Shown: one piece after another, positions 19,664 to 29,417 of the stretch
Layout of the letters: each line of letters opens with the position of its first letter
Position numbering within the stretch: the first letter of the stretch is position 1
Assembly: GCF_030012985.1 (NCBI RefSeq)
Contig: NZ_CP120233.1
Location: 4,707,001 to 4,771,000, forward strand
Direction of reading: 5' to 3'
DNA: 64,000 bases
Origin: Microbulbifer sp. VAAF005
Lineage (GTDB): Bacteria > Pseudomonadota > Gammaproteobacteria > Pseudomonadales > Cellvibrionaceae
Notes under the pieces: model-generated
What the model saw: the letters and a program-made list of their open reading frames with translations, nothing else
The model's database searches: none
What the model was told of the DNA's origin: nothing
Translations under genes and position numbers: made by a program

Positions 19664-20473
19664 GTGACAGAACAAAATAGAATTGATCGCCGCTTTGCCA
19701 AGTTGCGCGATGAGGGCCGCAAGGCACTGGTAACTTATATTGTCGCTGGCGATGGCGGCTTGGACAATACTGTGCCGCTGATGCATCAGTTGGTGGCCAG
19801 CGGGGCCGATGTTATTGAACTGGGGGTGCCATTTTCCGACCCCATGGCAGAGGGCCCGGTAATTCAGAAAGGGCATGAGCGAGCACTGGCCAATGGGGCT
19901 TCGCTGCGCAAATGTTTGGCATTGGTGAAAGAATTTCGTCAGTCGGATAGTGACACCCCGGTAATCCTGATGGGCTATGCCAACCCTATTCAGCGTATGG
20001 GTGAACTGGAGTTTGCTGAAGCGGCGTCTACTGCGGGTGTCGATGGTGCCCTGACCGTAGATCTGCCGGCTGAAGAGTCCGGTTCCCTGAATGCCTTTTT
20101 GGCGGAGCGCAACCTGCGCAATATCTTCCTACTAACGCCTACCACCACTGAAGAGCGTATTCGTGAAATTACCGATGTTGCCAGCGGCTTTGTTTACTAT
20201 GTATCCCTGAAAGGGGTTACCGGAGCAGGCCACCTGGATTTGGATTCGGTGCGTGACAATCTGGACCATATTCGCCAGTTTACCGATCTGCCCCTGTGTG
20301 TTGGCTTCGGTATCAAAGATGGTACCTCGGCCCGCCAGGTCAGTGCCCATGGCGACGGTGCTGTAGTCGGTAGCGTGCTGGTGTCGGCGGTAGATGCGGC
20401 GGCAGACCTGGAAGCCGCTAAAACGGCGGTTGGGGCTATTGTCAGCGAGATGCGCGAAGCCCTGGATCGCTAA
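19664..20473 (+). CDS. trpA: Tryptophan synthase alpha chain
   Basis: 269 residues starting at GTG, with AGGGA 7 bases upstream. It cleaves indole-3-glycerol phosphate and channels indole to TrpB. The first catalytic residue is present (E52 in VIELGVPFSDPM). The second, the aspartate known as D60 in the Salmonella enzyme (in ...LADGP...), is glutamate here (E63 in MAEGPVIQ), an acidic but longer side chain. The loop-6 and phosphate sites (KGVTGAG, CVGFGIKD, VVGSVLV) are normal, so the gene is probably functional. accD follows 160 bases downstream. Confidence 0.96.
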   Translation: MTEQNRIDRRFAKLRDEGRKALVTYIVAGDGGLDNTVPLMHQLVASGADVIELGVPFSDPMAEGPVIQKGHERALANGASLRKCLALVKEFRQSDSDTPVILMGYANPIQRMGELEFAEAASTAGVDGALTVDLPAEESGSLNAFLAERNLRNIFLLTPTTTEERIREITDVASGFVYYVSLKGVTGAGHLDLDSVRDNLDHIRQFTDLPLCVGFGIKDGTSARQVSAHGDGAVVGSVLVSAVDAAADLEAAKTAVGAIVSEMREALDR

Positions 20474-20633
20474 AAGCAGCTATAGGTCTAAGCACAAAGC
20501 TGGCCAGAAAGCCAAAAATAGCGGCTGATCTGGCCGGGTTTGTTGTTCAGCTTAGTGTTTTAATTCCTAGCCTGAAACCCACTGGTCGGTAAAATGTGCC
20601 GGCCCAAAGAAAGCCTCCGGATTTGGAAACGAG

Positions 20634-21488
20634 ATGAGCTGGTTAGAAAAAATTGTCCCTGCGGTAATTCGCACAGAGCGTCGCACCGGCAGCAGCAAGG
20701 TCCCCGAGGGGGTTTGGAAGAAGTGCGTCAAATGCGATGCGATGCTTTATCGCCCGGAGCTGGAACGCAATCTGGATGTGTGCCCCAAGTGCGATCACCA
20801 CTTTAGAATCGGCGCCCGTCGCCGCCTGGATATCTTCCTCGACGAGGAAGGTCGTGAAGAGCTGGCCACCGATGTGCAGCCGGTTGATCGTCTGAAGTTT
20901 AAAGATGTTAAAAAATATAAAGACCGCTTGGTACAGGCACAAAAGTCCACTGGTGAGAAGGATGCGCTGATTGCCATGCAGGGCAGCCTGAATGGTGCCC
21001 CCCTGGTAGCGGTAGCATTTGAGTTCGCTTTCCACGGTGGCTCCATGGGCTATGTGGTCGGTGAGCGCTTTACCCGTGCCGCTCAGCGTGCCTTGGAGCA
21101 GCGTATCCCGCTGGTTTGTTTCTCTGCTACCGGTGGTGCCCGGATGCAGGAGGCCCTGATCTCCCTGATGCAGATGGCTAAAACCTCGGCGGTGCTGGAA
21201 AAAATGAAGATGGCCGGTGTGCCTTATATCTCCATTATGACCGACCCGGTATACGGTGGTGTTTCCGCATCCCTGGCCCTGCTGGGTGATATCAACGCGG
21301 CGGAGCCCGGAGCGCGCGCTGGTTTTGCCGGCCCGAATATTATCGAGCAGACCATTCGCCAGAAATTGCCGAAAGGTTTCCAGCGCAGTGAGTTCCTGCT
21401 GGAGCACGGCGCAATTGATATGATTATTCCTCGTAAGGAAATGCGCTCTACAGTGTCCCGCATATTGGGTAAACTGACCGGCAACTGA
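20634..21488 (+). CDS. accD: Acetyl-CoA carboxylase carboxyltransferase subunit beta
   Basis: 284 residues. The N-terminal zinc finger is complete (C31, C34, C50, C53; spacing 2-15-2). The crotonase-like carboxyltransferase core follows with [30 protein letters not shown] and [16 protein letters not shown], where acetyl-CoA binds. With AccA it transfers CO2 from carboxybiotin to acetyl-CoA for fatty acid synthesis. An ATG preceded by GGAAACGAG is used. The accD-folC-SPOR protein-cvpA-purF order is the common gammaproteobacterial dedB-cvpA region. Confidence 0.98.
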   Translation: MSWLEKIVPAVIRTERRTGSSKVPEGVWKKCVKCDAMLYRPELERNLDVCPKCDHHFRIGARRRLDIFLDEEGREELATDVQPVDRLKFKDVKKYKDRLVQAQKSTGEKDALIAMQGSLNGAPLVAVAFEFAFHGGSMGYVVGERFTRAAQRALEQRIPLVCFSATGGARMQEALISLMQMAKTSAVLEKMKMAGVPYISIMTDPVYGGVSASLALLGDINAAEPGARAGFAGPNIIEQTIRQKLPKGFQRSEFLLEHGAIDMIIPRKEMRSTVSRILGKLTGN

Positions 21489-21553
21489 TTTCCATTCCCT
21501 TGGGGTTATGCTGTGATCAGCTTAATTTCCGCTGATTGCAGCCCCCATCATCG

Positions 21554-22839
21554 ATGTTTTCAACTATGCCTTCACTGCAAGATTGGCTCTCCCGTCTGGA
21601 GCAGCTGCACCCTTCCGAAATTGAATTAGGTCTTGAGCGCGTCGCATCTGTGGCCGATGCACTGGGTATCCAGAAACCGGCACCGACAGTGATTACTGTG
21701 GCGGGCACCAATGGTAAGGGTTCCTGCGTGGCCACTATGGAGGCGCTGCTGTGTAAGGGGGGCGCTCCGTAGGCGCTTACAGTTCCCCACACCTTCTGCG
21801 CTTTAACGAGAGGGTACGTATCGGGGGTGAAGAGGTTGCCGATAAAGATCTCGTGCTGGCGTTTGAGGCTATCGAGGTTGCTCGCGGTGAGACCAGCCTG
21901 ACCTATTTTGAATACACCACCCTGGCGGCGCTCTGGTTATTTCAAAGGGCAGGCGTCGAGTTTGCACTTCTGGAAGTTGGCCTGGGTGGACGCCTGGATG
22001 CAGTTAACCTGGTGGATGCGGATCTCGCTATTATCACTAGTGTTGCCATTGATCACGAGGACTGGCTTGGCAGTGACCGGGAAATAATCGGCCGTGAGAA
22101 AGCCGGTATCCTGCGTGCCGGGGCGCCTTTTGTCTGTGCTGATAACAATCCCACCCAATCTGTGCTGTCTGCGGCAGAAAAATTGTCCAGTTCCAGTTAC
22201 TTTATAGGTCAGGATTTCTCTCTGAATTTGGGAGAGGGTAAAAAAGAACTTTACCGCTTTGGTAAGTTGGAACTTGTGATCCCCCCGATCAGCTTGCCGC
22301 GCCCAAGTATCGCTGCTGGGATTACCGCGCTGGCTCTGCTCAATGTATTGCCCCAGAGTGGGATCGAATCTGCACTGGCTGAAATTGCCCTGCCTGGGCG
22401 CTGTCAGCAGGTTCAATGGCAGGGGCGCAACTTGCTGTTGGATGTGGGGCACAATCCGGCAGCGGCCGAACACTTGGCTAAATGGCTTGCAGATCACCCT
22501 GTAGATGGTGAGACCCATGCGCTGGTAGCGGCTATGGCCGATAAGGATTTGGTGGGACTCTTCGCGCCTTTACGGGGTGTGGTGGATGCCTGGCACCCCG
22601 CAGAGTTGCAGGGCAATAGCCGCGCTGCGAGCGGAGAGACCTTGCTGGAAGGTCTGGCCGCAGCAGGTGTTGAGGCAACGAACGCCGATAGCCGCTGTCC
22701 AACGGTCGCCGATGGTTTACAACAGCTGCTGCCGACCATTGGTCCACAAGACAGGTTGCTTGTATTTGGTTCCTTCTTTACTGTGGCTGAGGTTCTGCAG
22801 CAGATGCGAGACGAAGGTAATGGAGAATTGCGAGGGTAA
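21554..22839 (+). pseudogene. folC: Bifunctional folylpolyglutamate/dihydrofolate synthase, interrupted by a -1 frameshift
   Basis: The first frame gives the FolC N-terminus with the P-loop AGTNGKGS and then stops at 21772. Shifting frame at the run of six G at 21757-21762 restores VGAYSSPHLLRFNERVRI and everything to the stop at 22839; one added G yields an uninterrupted 428-residue protein, the normal length. Later blocks (ALLEVGLGGRLDAVN, DHEDWLG, LLDVGHNP) are intact. FolC adds glutamate to dihydropteroate and folates and is needed for folate synthesis, so true loss is unlikely; a base-calling error in the homopolymer is the best explanation. The ATG at 21554 is a tentative start with no clear ribosome binding site. 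Confidence 0.9.
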
Positions 22840-23464
22840 ACCCTCCCGCCGAGGGCGATTGAACGACGGATTTAAGCAGCGCATTGTCGGTGCGCTGGTT
22901 TTGGCTGCGCTTGCCGTTATTTTCTTGCCCAGCCTGTTGGACCGGGAGGCCGCAGGCAATATCAGTGAAACCAGCCAGATTCCGGCGGAGCCGGATATAC
23001 GCCCTATTGAAATTGCCGAGCCACAGCCGGTAGCGGATGCTGTGCCAGCACCGGCGCCCGGTGAGGCTTTCCAGCCGGATCTGCCGGAGAACTTCTCCAA
23101 CCCGAAGGCTCCAGTAGCTGATGAGGGAGAGGAACGGTCAGAGATCGCCAAGAGTGATGAGCCGGAGGAAAAACTGCCCGCGCCGAAGAAGGGAGCCTCG
23201 CCCCTTGTGGATGCCTATGGCCTGCCTGTGGCCTGGGTGGTTCAAGTGGCTTCCTACCGGGATGAGTCCAATGCGGACAAGCTGCGTTTGCGCCTGATGA
23301 ACGAGGGCTACAGTGCCTATACTCGGGCGGTGGATACAGATAAGGGTCGCCTGGTGCGGGTCTTTGTTGGGCCAAAGGTCAACAAGGCCGATGCCCATCA
23401 GCTGAAAAAAGAATTGGATACCCTTCTGAAAGCCCAGACCCTCGTGCTTCAGTTCAAGGCCTGA
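22820..23464 (+). CDS. SPOR-domain membrane protein (DedD-like)
   Basis: 214 residues from the ATG at 22820, which overlaps the folC end by 20 bases. Basic N-terminus, one membrane helix at about 21-40 (IVGALVLAALAVIFLPSLL), a Pro/Glu/Ala-rich linker, and a C-terminal SPOR domain (WVVQVASYRDESNADKLRLRL... RVFVGPKVNKADA) that binds denuded septal peptidoglycan. DedD-type proteins help cell division. A TTG at 22859 is an alternative start. The position between folC and cvpA is conserved in Pseudomonas (PA3110) and enterobacteria. Confidence 0.93.
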   Translation: MENCEGKPSRRGRLNDGFKQRIVGALVLAALAVIFLPSLLDREAAGNISETSQIPAEPDIRPIEIAEPQPVADAVPAPAPGEAFQPDLPENFSNPKAPVADEGEERSEIAKSDEPEEKLPAPKKGASPLVDAYGLPVAWVVQVASYRDESNADKLRLRLMNEGYSAYTRAVDTDKGRLVRVFVGPKVNKADAHQLKKELDTLLKAQTLVLQFKA

Positions 23465-23705
23465 TCGGGCCTTTGACTTCAGGTTGCCACCATTTCAGCC
23501 CGAGGCGGATGGTGGCAACTTGCTGGCAGACTTCCACTTTGCACTTTTATTCGCAATTAACCGATTGCCACTGCGCCAAACGTCCAGGGAAAGCGGTACT
23601 ACAAGTAATAAATTCCAATCGGTTGGCCTACGGCTTCACGCGCTTAGTCCCTTCAGTTAGAATGCGCGCTCTTCGCGGCAGCAGCCGCCACGCAGGTAGG
23701 ATTGA

Positions 23706-24200
23706 ATGAATTGGGCTGACTGGATCATTCTGGCTATTGTGGGTATCTCCACGCTTATCGGCCTTAGTCGAGGTTTCATCAAGGAAACCTTGTCTCTGCT
23801 TACCTGGATTGCCGCCTTTATCGTCGCCATGATGTTTCGCGACCAGCTGGCGCCAATGCTATCCAACCTCGTCGACACCCCCTCCCTCCAAATGATTGCA
23901 GCTTTTGGCATCCTGTTTATCGGCACCTTACTCGCTGGCGCCGGTCTCAACATGGTGCTTTCTGCCTTTGTTGAGGCAACTGGGCTATCCGGTACAGATA
24001 GAGTGCTGGGAATGGCGTTTGGCTTGGTGCGGGGGGCCATTGTCGTGATGGCGCTGTTGATCCTGGCCCCGGCATTGGTGCCGGTGGAGCAGGACAGCTG
24101 GTGGAGTCAGTCTGTTTTGATTCCCCATTTCCTCGAATTTGAGGATAGTGCGCGGGAGCTGGCGGGCTCCGTTAAGGAATTCTTCGTAAAGTTGTTTTAA
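23706..24200 (+). CDS. cvpA: CvpA family inner membrane protein
   Basis: 164 residues with four predicted membrane helices, starting MNWADWIILAIVGISTLIGLSRGFI and containing the family-typical GLSRGFIKETLSLLTWIAAF and DRVLGMAFGLVRGAIVVMALLIL. In E. coli CvpA is needed for colicin V production and lies upstream of purF as here. A GGTAGGA purine stretch precedes the ATG. A short hairpin separates it from purF. Confidence 0.95.
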   Translation: MNWADWIILAIVGISTLIGLSRGFIKETLSLLTWIAAFIVAMMFRDQLAPMLSNLVDTPSLQMIAAFGILFIGTLLAGAGLNMVLSAFVEATGLSGTDRVLGMAFGLVRGAIVVMALLILAPALVPVEQDSWWSQSVLIPHFLEFEDSARELAGSVKEFFVKLF

Positions 24201-24202
24201 AT

Positions 24203-24221
24203 AGAGCGCCAAAAGCGCTCT
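24203..24221. other. Hairpin between cvpA and purF
   Basis: AGAGCGC, loop CAAAA, GCGCTCT, directly after the cvpA stop and followed by TCTCG. A weak terminator or attenuator at most; purF starts 25 bases later. Confidence 0.4.
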
Positions 24222-24245
24222 TCTCGAGTCAATAGGGTCAAATAT

Positions 24246-25733
24246 ATGTGTGGTATCGTCGGTATCGTCGGTAAGAGTGACGTCAATCTGCAGCTCTATG
24301 ATGGGCTCACTCTGCTACAGCACAGGGGACAGGATGCCGCCGGTATCGTTACCTGTGACGATGATCGCCTGAACCAGCAGAAAGCCAATGGTCTGGTTCG
24401 CGACGTATTCCGCGCGCGCCACATGGAGCGTCTGAAAGGCAATTTTGGTATTGGTCACGTCCGCTACCCCACTGCCGGCAGCTCCGGCCCGGCGCTGGCT
24501 CAGCCGTTCTACGTGAACTCTCCCTACGGCATCGCCATGGCTCACAACGGCAACCTCACCAATGTGCACGAGGTGGTCGATGAGATCTTCCAGCAGGACC
24601 TGCGTCATATCAATACAGATTCTGACTCGGAAGTGTTGCTGAACGTGTTCGCCCACGAGCTGCACAAGTTGCACAAGCTGCAGCCGAAAGCCGAAGATAT
24701 CTTCAGTGCGATGCGCTCTGTACACAAGCGCGTGCGCGGCGCCTACGCTTGCGTTGCCCTGATTGTCGGTTACGGTATTGTCGCTTTCCGCGATCCCAAC
24801 GGAATTCGTCCACTGGTTTACGGCAAGCGTGAAACCGAGAAGGGCACCGAATATATGGTGGCTTCCGAGTCCGTGGCTCTGGACGTACTGGGTTACACCC
24901 TGGTGCGCGATGTCGCTCCTGGCGAAGCGCTCTATATCGAGCTGGATGGCACTGTGCACTCCGAGCAGTGTTCAGATAACCCGTCTTTGACTCCCTGTAT
25001 TTTTGAGCATGTGTACTTTGCCCGTCCTGACTCCATTATGGATGGCGTATCGGTACACAAGGCGCGTTTGCGTCAGGGTGAGCATCTGGCGGACAAAATT
25101 CTCAGCATGCGCCCGGATCACGATATCGACGTGGTTATCCCGATCCCGGATTCTGCCCGCACGGCAGGTCAGACGGTAGCCCACCGCTTGGGGGTGAAAT
25201 TCCGTGAAGGTATGGTGAAGAACCGCTATATCGGACGGACCTTTATCATGCCCGGTCAAAAGCAGCGCAAGAAGTCGGTTCGCCAGAAGCTCAACGCCAT
25301 CGAGCTGGAATTCCGTGGCAAGAATGTGTTGCTGGTAGATGACTCCATTGTGCGCGGTACTACCTGTAAGCAGATTATCCAGATGGCCCGCGATGCCGGT
25401 GCTGCCAAAGTGTACTTCGCCAGTGCTGCACCAGCGGTAAAATACCCGAATGTTTACGGTATCGACATGCCCTCCGCCACTGAGCTGGTGGCTCACGGTC
25501 GCACCACCGAGGAAATCTGTGAGGAGATTGGCGCAGACTGGTTGATCTACCAGGAGCTGGAAGATTTGGTGGTCAGCTCCAGTGGCGGCAAGCAAAAAAT
25601 TGATCGCTTTGATTGCTCTGTATTCGACGGCAATTACATCACCGGTGATGTGGACGAGGAATACCTGAACGATCTGCACGCTCAGCGCAATGATACGGCG
25701 AAGCGTAAAAAGGCCGACGCCAACGCTTTGTAA
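24246..25733 (+). CDS. purF: Amidophosphoribosyltransferase
   Basis: 495 residues. It makes 5-phosphoribosylamine from PRPP and glutamine, the first step of purine synthesis. The class II glutamine amidotransferase domain begins at the processed Cys2 (MCGIVGIVG), with [20 protein letters not shown] and AHNGNLTN following; the C-terminal phosphoribosyltransferase domain carries the PRPP loop [13 protein letters not shown] at about 360-372 and the flexible loop [10 protein letters not shown]. The order cvpA-purF-metZ matches Pseudomonas. Confidence 0.98.
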   Translation: MCGIVGIVGKSDVNLQLYDGLTLLQHRGQDAAGIVTCDDDRLNQQKANGLVRDVFRARHMERLKGNFGIGHVRYPTAGSSGPALAQPFYVNSPYGIAMAHNGNLTNVHEVVDEIFQQDLRHINTDSDSEVLLNVFAHELHKLHKLQPKAEDIFSAMRSVHKRVRGAYACVALIVGYGIVAFRDPNGIRPLVYGKRETEKGTEYMVASESVALDVLGYTLVRDVAPGEALYIELDGTVHSEQCSDNPSLTPCIFEHVYFARPDSIMDGVSVHKARLRQGEHLADKILSMRPDHDIDVVIPIPDSARTAGQTVAHRLGVKFREGMVKNRYIGRTFIMPGQKQRKKSVRQKLNAIELEFRGKNVLLVDDSIVRGTTCKQIIQMARDAGAAKVYFASAAPAVKYPNVYGIDMPSATELVAHGRTTEEICEEIGADWLIYQELEDLVVSSSGGKQKIDRFDCSVFDGNYITGDVDEEYLNDLHAQRNDTAKRKKADANAL

Positions 25734-25772
25734 TTCGCCCTTTGGGGGAATATCTAAATATCCTTCACCTGA

Positions 25773-25811
25773 TTGGCGGGCGGCAAAAAAACCGTTTTTG
25801 TAGCCTGCCAA
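25773..25811. other. Inverted repeat in the purF-metZ spacer
   Basis: TTGGCGGGC and GCCTGCCAA pair with one mismatch around a loop containing A7 and T5 tracts. It is the only clear secondary structure in the 184-base spacer and may act as a weak bidirectional terminator after purF. Confidence 0.4.
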
Positions 25812-25917
25812 TAGTAAAAAAGCGTAAGCGTCCTTTTCTCGCGGCAGAAGAGGGCGCCAGTTAAGATCGTTTCGGTTAAGATGACTGCTTCCAAAAATAC
25901 TGACCAGGAAGCGGTAT

Positions 25918-27099
25918 ATGTTTGAAGACGACGGTTACGCTCTGGAAACCCTGGCGGTGCGCGCCGGCCAGGTTCGCTCACCGGAAGGAGAGCACTCCGA
26001 GGCACTTTACCTCACCTCCAGTTATGTTTTCCCCTCCGCTGCAGAGGCTGCTGCGCGCTTTTCTGGCGAAAGCTCCGGCAACGTCTACTCCCGCTATACC
26101 AACCCCACAGTACGCACTTTTGAAGAGCGCATCGCTGCTCTCGAAGGCGGTGAAGCTGCGGTAGCCACTGCTAGCGGCATGGCTGCCATTCTCAGTATTT
26201 GTATGGCGCTACTGAAAAGTGGCGACCACGTTATCTGTTCCCGCAGTGTTTTCGGCACCACCACGGCTTTATTTGGCCGTTATATGGAAAAGTTCGGCGT
26301 GCGGGTGAGCTATGTCGATTTGACCGATATGGATGCCTGGAAGCAGGCCGTAGATGGTTCCACCAAGCTGCTGTTTATGGAGACGCCTTCCAACCCTCTG
26401 TGTGAAGTAGCCGATATCCGCGCGTTGGCACAGGTCGCCCACAGCGCTGGTGCCATGCTGGTGGTCGACAACTGTTTTTGTACCCCGGCACTGCAGCGAC
26501 CTCTATCCATGGGCGCCGATATTGTGGTGCACTCCGCAACCAAATTCCTCGACGGCCAGGGGCGGGCCCTGGGCGGTGTTGCCGTTGGTCGCAAGGAAGT
26601 AATGGATGAGTTGGTGGTTTTCCTGCGCACTGCTGGACCGAGCATGAGCCCGTTTAATGCTTGGGTATTCCTCAAAGGGCTGGAAACTTTAAAGTTGCGT
26701 ATGCAGGCGCATTGCACCAATGCACTCGACTTGGCTTGGTGGCTCGATGAGCAGGAGATGGTGGAGAAGGTAAATTACACCGGCTTGCCTAAACACCCCC
26801 AACACCGCCTAGCGCGGGAACAGCAGGACGCTTTTGGCGCAGTGCTGAGTTTTACTGTGCGCGGTGGTCGCGAAGCTGCCTGGAAAGTGATCGACAATTG
26901 TAAAATCCTCTCCTGCACTGCCAACTTGGGGGATGCAAAAACCACTATTGTGCACCCTGCCACGACAACCCACGGCCGCCTTAGTGATGAAGATAAGGCT
27001 CGCGCCGGAATTACCGAAAATTTGATTCGTGTTTCGGTAGGGCTGGAAAATGTTGAGGACCTCAAGCGCGACCTGATGCGTGGATTATCCCAGTTATAA
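25918..27099 (+). CDS. metZ: O-succinylhomoserine sulfhydrylase
   Basis: 393 residues, a Cys/Met-metabolism PLP enzyme. The N-terminal LETLAVRAGQVRSPEGEHSEALYLTSSYVF and SGNVYSRYTNPTVRTFEERIAALEGGE closely follow Pseudomonas MetZ. K209 in HSATKFLDGQGRALGG binds PLP; VDNCFCTPALQRPL is also typical of MetZ. It forms homocysteine directly from O-succinylhomoserine and sulfide, a direct sulfhydrylation route to methionine. It lies downstream of purF as in Pseudomonas; a MITE-like element follows. Confidence 0.95.
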   Translation: MFEDDGYALETLAVRAGQVRSPEGEHSEALYLTSSYVFPSAAEAAARFSGESSGNVYSRYTNPTVRTFEERIAALEGGEAAVATASGMAAILSICMALLKSGDHVICSRSVFGTTTALFGRYMEKFGVRVSYVDLTDMDAWKQAVDGSTKLLFMETPSNPLCEVADIRALAQVAHSAGAMLVVDNCFCTPALQRPLSMGADIVVHSATKFLDGQGRALGGVAVGRKEVMDELVVFLRTAGPSMSPFNAWVFLKGLETLKLRMQAHCTNALDLAWWLDEQEMVEKVNYTGLPKHPQHRLAREQQDAFGAVLSFTVRGGREAAWKVIDNCKILSCTANLGDAKTTIVHPATTTHGRLSDEDKARAGITENLIRVSVGLENVEDLKRDLMRGLSQL

Positions 27100-27125
27100 G
27101 CGCGCCCAGCTACCTATGATTATTA

Positions 27126-27379
27126 GGGAGCCTCTGAATAATTCCGCAATACCTCTGCGGGCCTTGAAGGCTACAGATGTTAGGCGTAGTGGCCACAGCC
27201 CTTTGCAAGAGCTGCAACACAGCAGATGCGGCCTTCAAGACCCGCCCTTCGGGGCTTGCAGAGCGATTCACACTCTGCGTTGCAGCTTCTTGAAAGGTCT
27301 AGACATTCCTGCGAAGCCGCGCCTGGATTGTGAACCGCGCTGCATGCCAGAGGTATCACGGAGTTATCCAGAGGCTCCC
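27126..27379. mobile_element. MITE-like element, copy 1
   Basis: 254 bases bounded by inverted repeats: the left end GGGAGCCTCTGAATAATTCC and the reverse complement of the right end, GGGAGCCTCTGGATAACTCC, differ at two positions in 20. No transposase frame lies inside. A second copy at 40451-40714 shares the ends and internal blocks such as GGGCCTTGAAG, CCCTTTGCAAGA, AAAGGTCTAGACATTCCT and GTATCACGGA. No target duplication is obvious. It sits between metZ and moxR. Confidence 0.85.
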
Positions 27380-27472
27380 TGGCGGACAGTGGAATACTGC
27401 CCGCCGCTTCCGGTAGCGTTTGCGTTGTTTAATGCCCCTGCCGGTGTGCAGAAATAGCCCCCTTTAGAAAAA

Positions 27473-28405
27473 TTGAGCAGTAATGGATTTGCCGTGCAAA
27501 AAATAGTTTCCGCCATAGTGTCTGATATCGGCAGCGTTTTATTGGGTAAAGAGCGCCAGGTGAAGTTGGCGTTGGCCTGTTTGTTATCAAAAGGCCACCT
27601 GTTGATCGAAGACCTACCGGGTATGGGTAAGACCACCTTGGCCCATGCACTCGCACAGGTGCTGGGGCTAACTTATAAGCGGGTGCAGTTCACCAGTGAT
27701 ATGTTGCCGGCGGATATTCTTGGTGTTTCGATATTTGATCGGGAGTCCAGCCAATTTCACTTTCACGAGGGACCTGTGTTTAGCCAGGTGTTATTGGCGG
27801 ATGAGATTAATCGCTCATCGCCAAAAACCCAGAGTGCGCTGTTAGAAGCTATGGAAGAGCGCCAGGTGAGTGTCGATGGCGAGACCCGCACACTGCCCCA
27901 GCCATTTTTTGTGATTGCCACGCAAAACCCGATGCAACAATCGGGCACCTTTGCATTGCCGGAATCCCAGCTGGATCGCTTCCTTATGCGTATCAGTCTT
28001 GGCTACCCCACCCGGGAGGCGGAGCGGGCTTTGTTTATGGGGGCCGATCCGAGACAGCAGCTGGCGAAAATAAAACCCAGAATTGATATTGCCACACTCG
28101 GAAAAATGCAAAGCCTGGTTGGACAGGTGAAAACTTCTGACAGTCTGCTGGATTACCTGGAGCGACTGGTTTTGCAAACCCGCCAGAGCCCGGATTGCGC
28201 AGTGGGTTTATCACCCCGAGGCGCTTTGGCCCTTTTGCGCGCAGCCAAAGCCTGGGCGTTGATTCACAATCGCGGCCATGTATTGCCTGAGGATATCCAG
28301 GCCGTGTTGCCGGCGGTGGCAGGTCATCGGCTACAGAGCGATGGCAGTAATGGTGAACAGTTGGTGGAGCGATTGTTGCGCCAAGTGGATGTGATCGCAG
28401 CTTGA
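27473..28405 (+). CDS. MoxR family AAA+ ATPase
   Basis: 310 residues. Walker A is LIEDLPGMGKTTLAHALA, Walker B is LLADEINRSSPKTQSALLEAMEE, and the sensor-1 region IATQNPMQQSGTFALPESQLDRF is the MoxR signature. The start is uncertain: TTG at 27473 is the first possible codon after an in-frame stop and no good ribosome binding site is visible; GTG at 27494 is an alternative. Together with the following DUF58 and transglutaminase genes it forms the common MoxR-DUF58-TgpA operon, thought to act in maturation or quality control at the envelope. The upstream MITE-like element may have displaced its original promoter. Confidence 0.93.
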   Translation: MSSNGFAVQKIVSAIVSDIGSVLLGKERQVKLALACLLSKGHLLIEDLPGMGKTTLAHALAQVLGLTYKRVQFTSDMLPADILGVSIFDRESSQFHFHEGPVFSQVLLADEINRSSPKTQSALLEAMEERQVSVDGETRTLPQPFFVIATQNPMQQSGTFALPESQLDRFLMRISLGYPTREAERALFMGADPRQQLAKIKPRIDIATLGKMQSLVGQVKTSDSLLDYLERLVLQTRQSPDCAVGLSPRGALALLRAAKAWALIHNRGHVLPEDIQAVLPAVAGHRLQSDGSNGEQLVERLLRQVDVIAA

Positions 28406-28409
28406 GTCG

Positions 28410-29417
28410 ATGAGTGTGAGTTCCTCCAGTCGAAGCACTTCCCGCAACCCCCTGCATATGCTGGTGCAGTCTTGGCGTGGCCTGACGCAGCGCTGGCTTA
28501 GTCGCCGGGCACCGAGGGCCCGTGCTATCACTTTGAATCACAGTCGTTTATTTATTCTGCCCACTCGCGCAGGCCTGGGTTTCTTGTTGGTGATTGCACT
28601 TTTATGGCTACTGGGCACCAATTATGAAAACAACCTGGTTTTCGCTCTGACATTTTTGTTGGTTAGCATTTTGGCGGTGCTGCCACTACACACCTTTGCC
28701 AATTTAAGTGGCGTGCACTTGCGCCTTCTGGATACCCGGGCAGCTTTTGCTGGTGATTTTGCCGAGGCGGAAATTAATGTCAGTTGTGAGGGCAAGCGGG
28801 AGCGGGAATGGCTCGAGCTGAGTTGGCCACCGGAGCAGGGCAGTCGCGTGGATTTGTGCGAGCAGAAAAGTGCGGATATTTGTATCTCTATGCCGGTAGT
28901 AAAACGTGGGCGAGTGCAGGCACCTCGGTTGAGGGTTGAAAGTCGTTTCCCTCTCGGGTTATTTCGCTGCTGGAGCCGCATTGACCTGGATGTCGAATTT
29001 TTGGTCTACCCCCGCCCTATCTCTGCAGGCCCATTACCTGTAGGCGAAGCTATCGCCGAGGGAAAGTTTGGCGAAGTGCAGCGGGGTGGAGAGGACTATG
29101 CTGCGCTGAAACCCTATCAAGCGGGTGATTCCCTTCGTCATGTAGCCTGGAAGCAATATGCGGCCGGGCGCGATCTCTACAGTAAGGATTACGAGCGCAA
29201 AACTGACACGCGGTTGTGGCTCGATTGGGATTTGCTCGAAGGCAAGGGTGTGGAAATGCGTTTGAGCAATCTCTGTGACTGGGTCCTGCAAGCGGAAAAA
29301 CAAAGCGTTGCTTATGGTTTGCGCCTGCCTGGCGTTTCGCTAGAACCCTCGCTGGGGGCTGAACATCGGCAGCAGGTTTTACAGGCATTGGCTCTGTACC
29401 CGGGGCGAGGCCAGTGA
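28410..29417 (+). CDS. DUF58 domain membrane-anchored protein
   Basis: 335 residues. Basic N-terminus, two close membrane helices at about 55-95 (LGFLLVIALLWLLGTNY and LVFALTFLLVSILAVL), then a soluble part containing the DUF58 core at about 230-260 (GEVQRGGEDYAALKPYQAGDSLRHVAWKQYA; the E-D-Y and W-K residues are conserved). It starts 5 bases after the moxR stop and overlaps the next gene, so translation is coupled. Function is unknown beyond association with MoxR ATPases. Confidence 0.92.
   Translation: MSVSSSSRSTSRNPLHMLVQSWRGLTQRWLSRRAPRARAITLNHSRLFILPTRAGLGFLLVIALLWLLGTNYENNLVFALTFLLVSILAVLPLHTFANLSGVHLRLLDTRAAFAGDFAEAEINVSCEGKREREWLELSWPPEQGSRVDLCEQKSADICISMPVVKRGRVQAPRLRVESRFPLGLFRCWSRIDLDVEFLVYPRPISAGPLPVGEAIAEGKFGEVQRGGEDYAALKPYQAGDSLRHVAWKQYAAGRDLYSKDYERKTDTRLWLDWDLLEGKGVEMRLSNLCDWVLQAEKQSVAYGLRLPGVSLEPSLGAEHRQQVLQALALYPGRGQ

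Noticed and set aside
21757..21772. Programmed frameshifting in folC
   Set aside because: The site lacks a classic slippery heptamer and stimulatory structure, and the same kind of break appears in unrelated genes.
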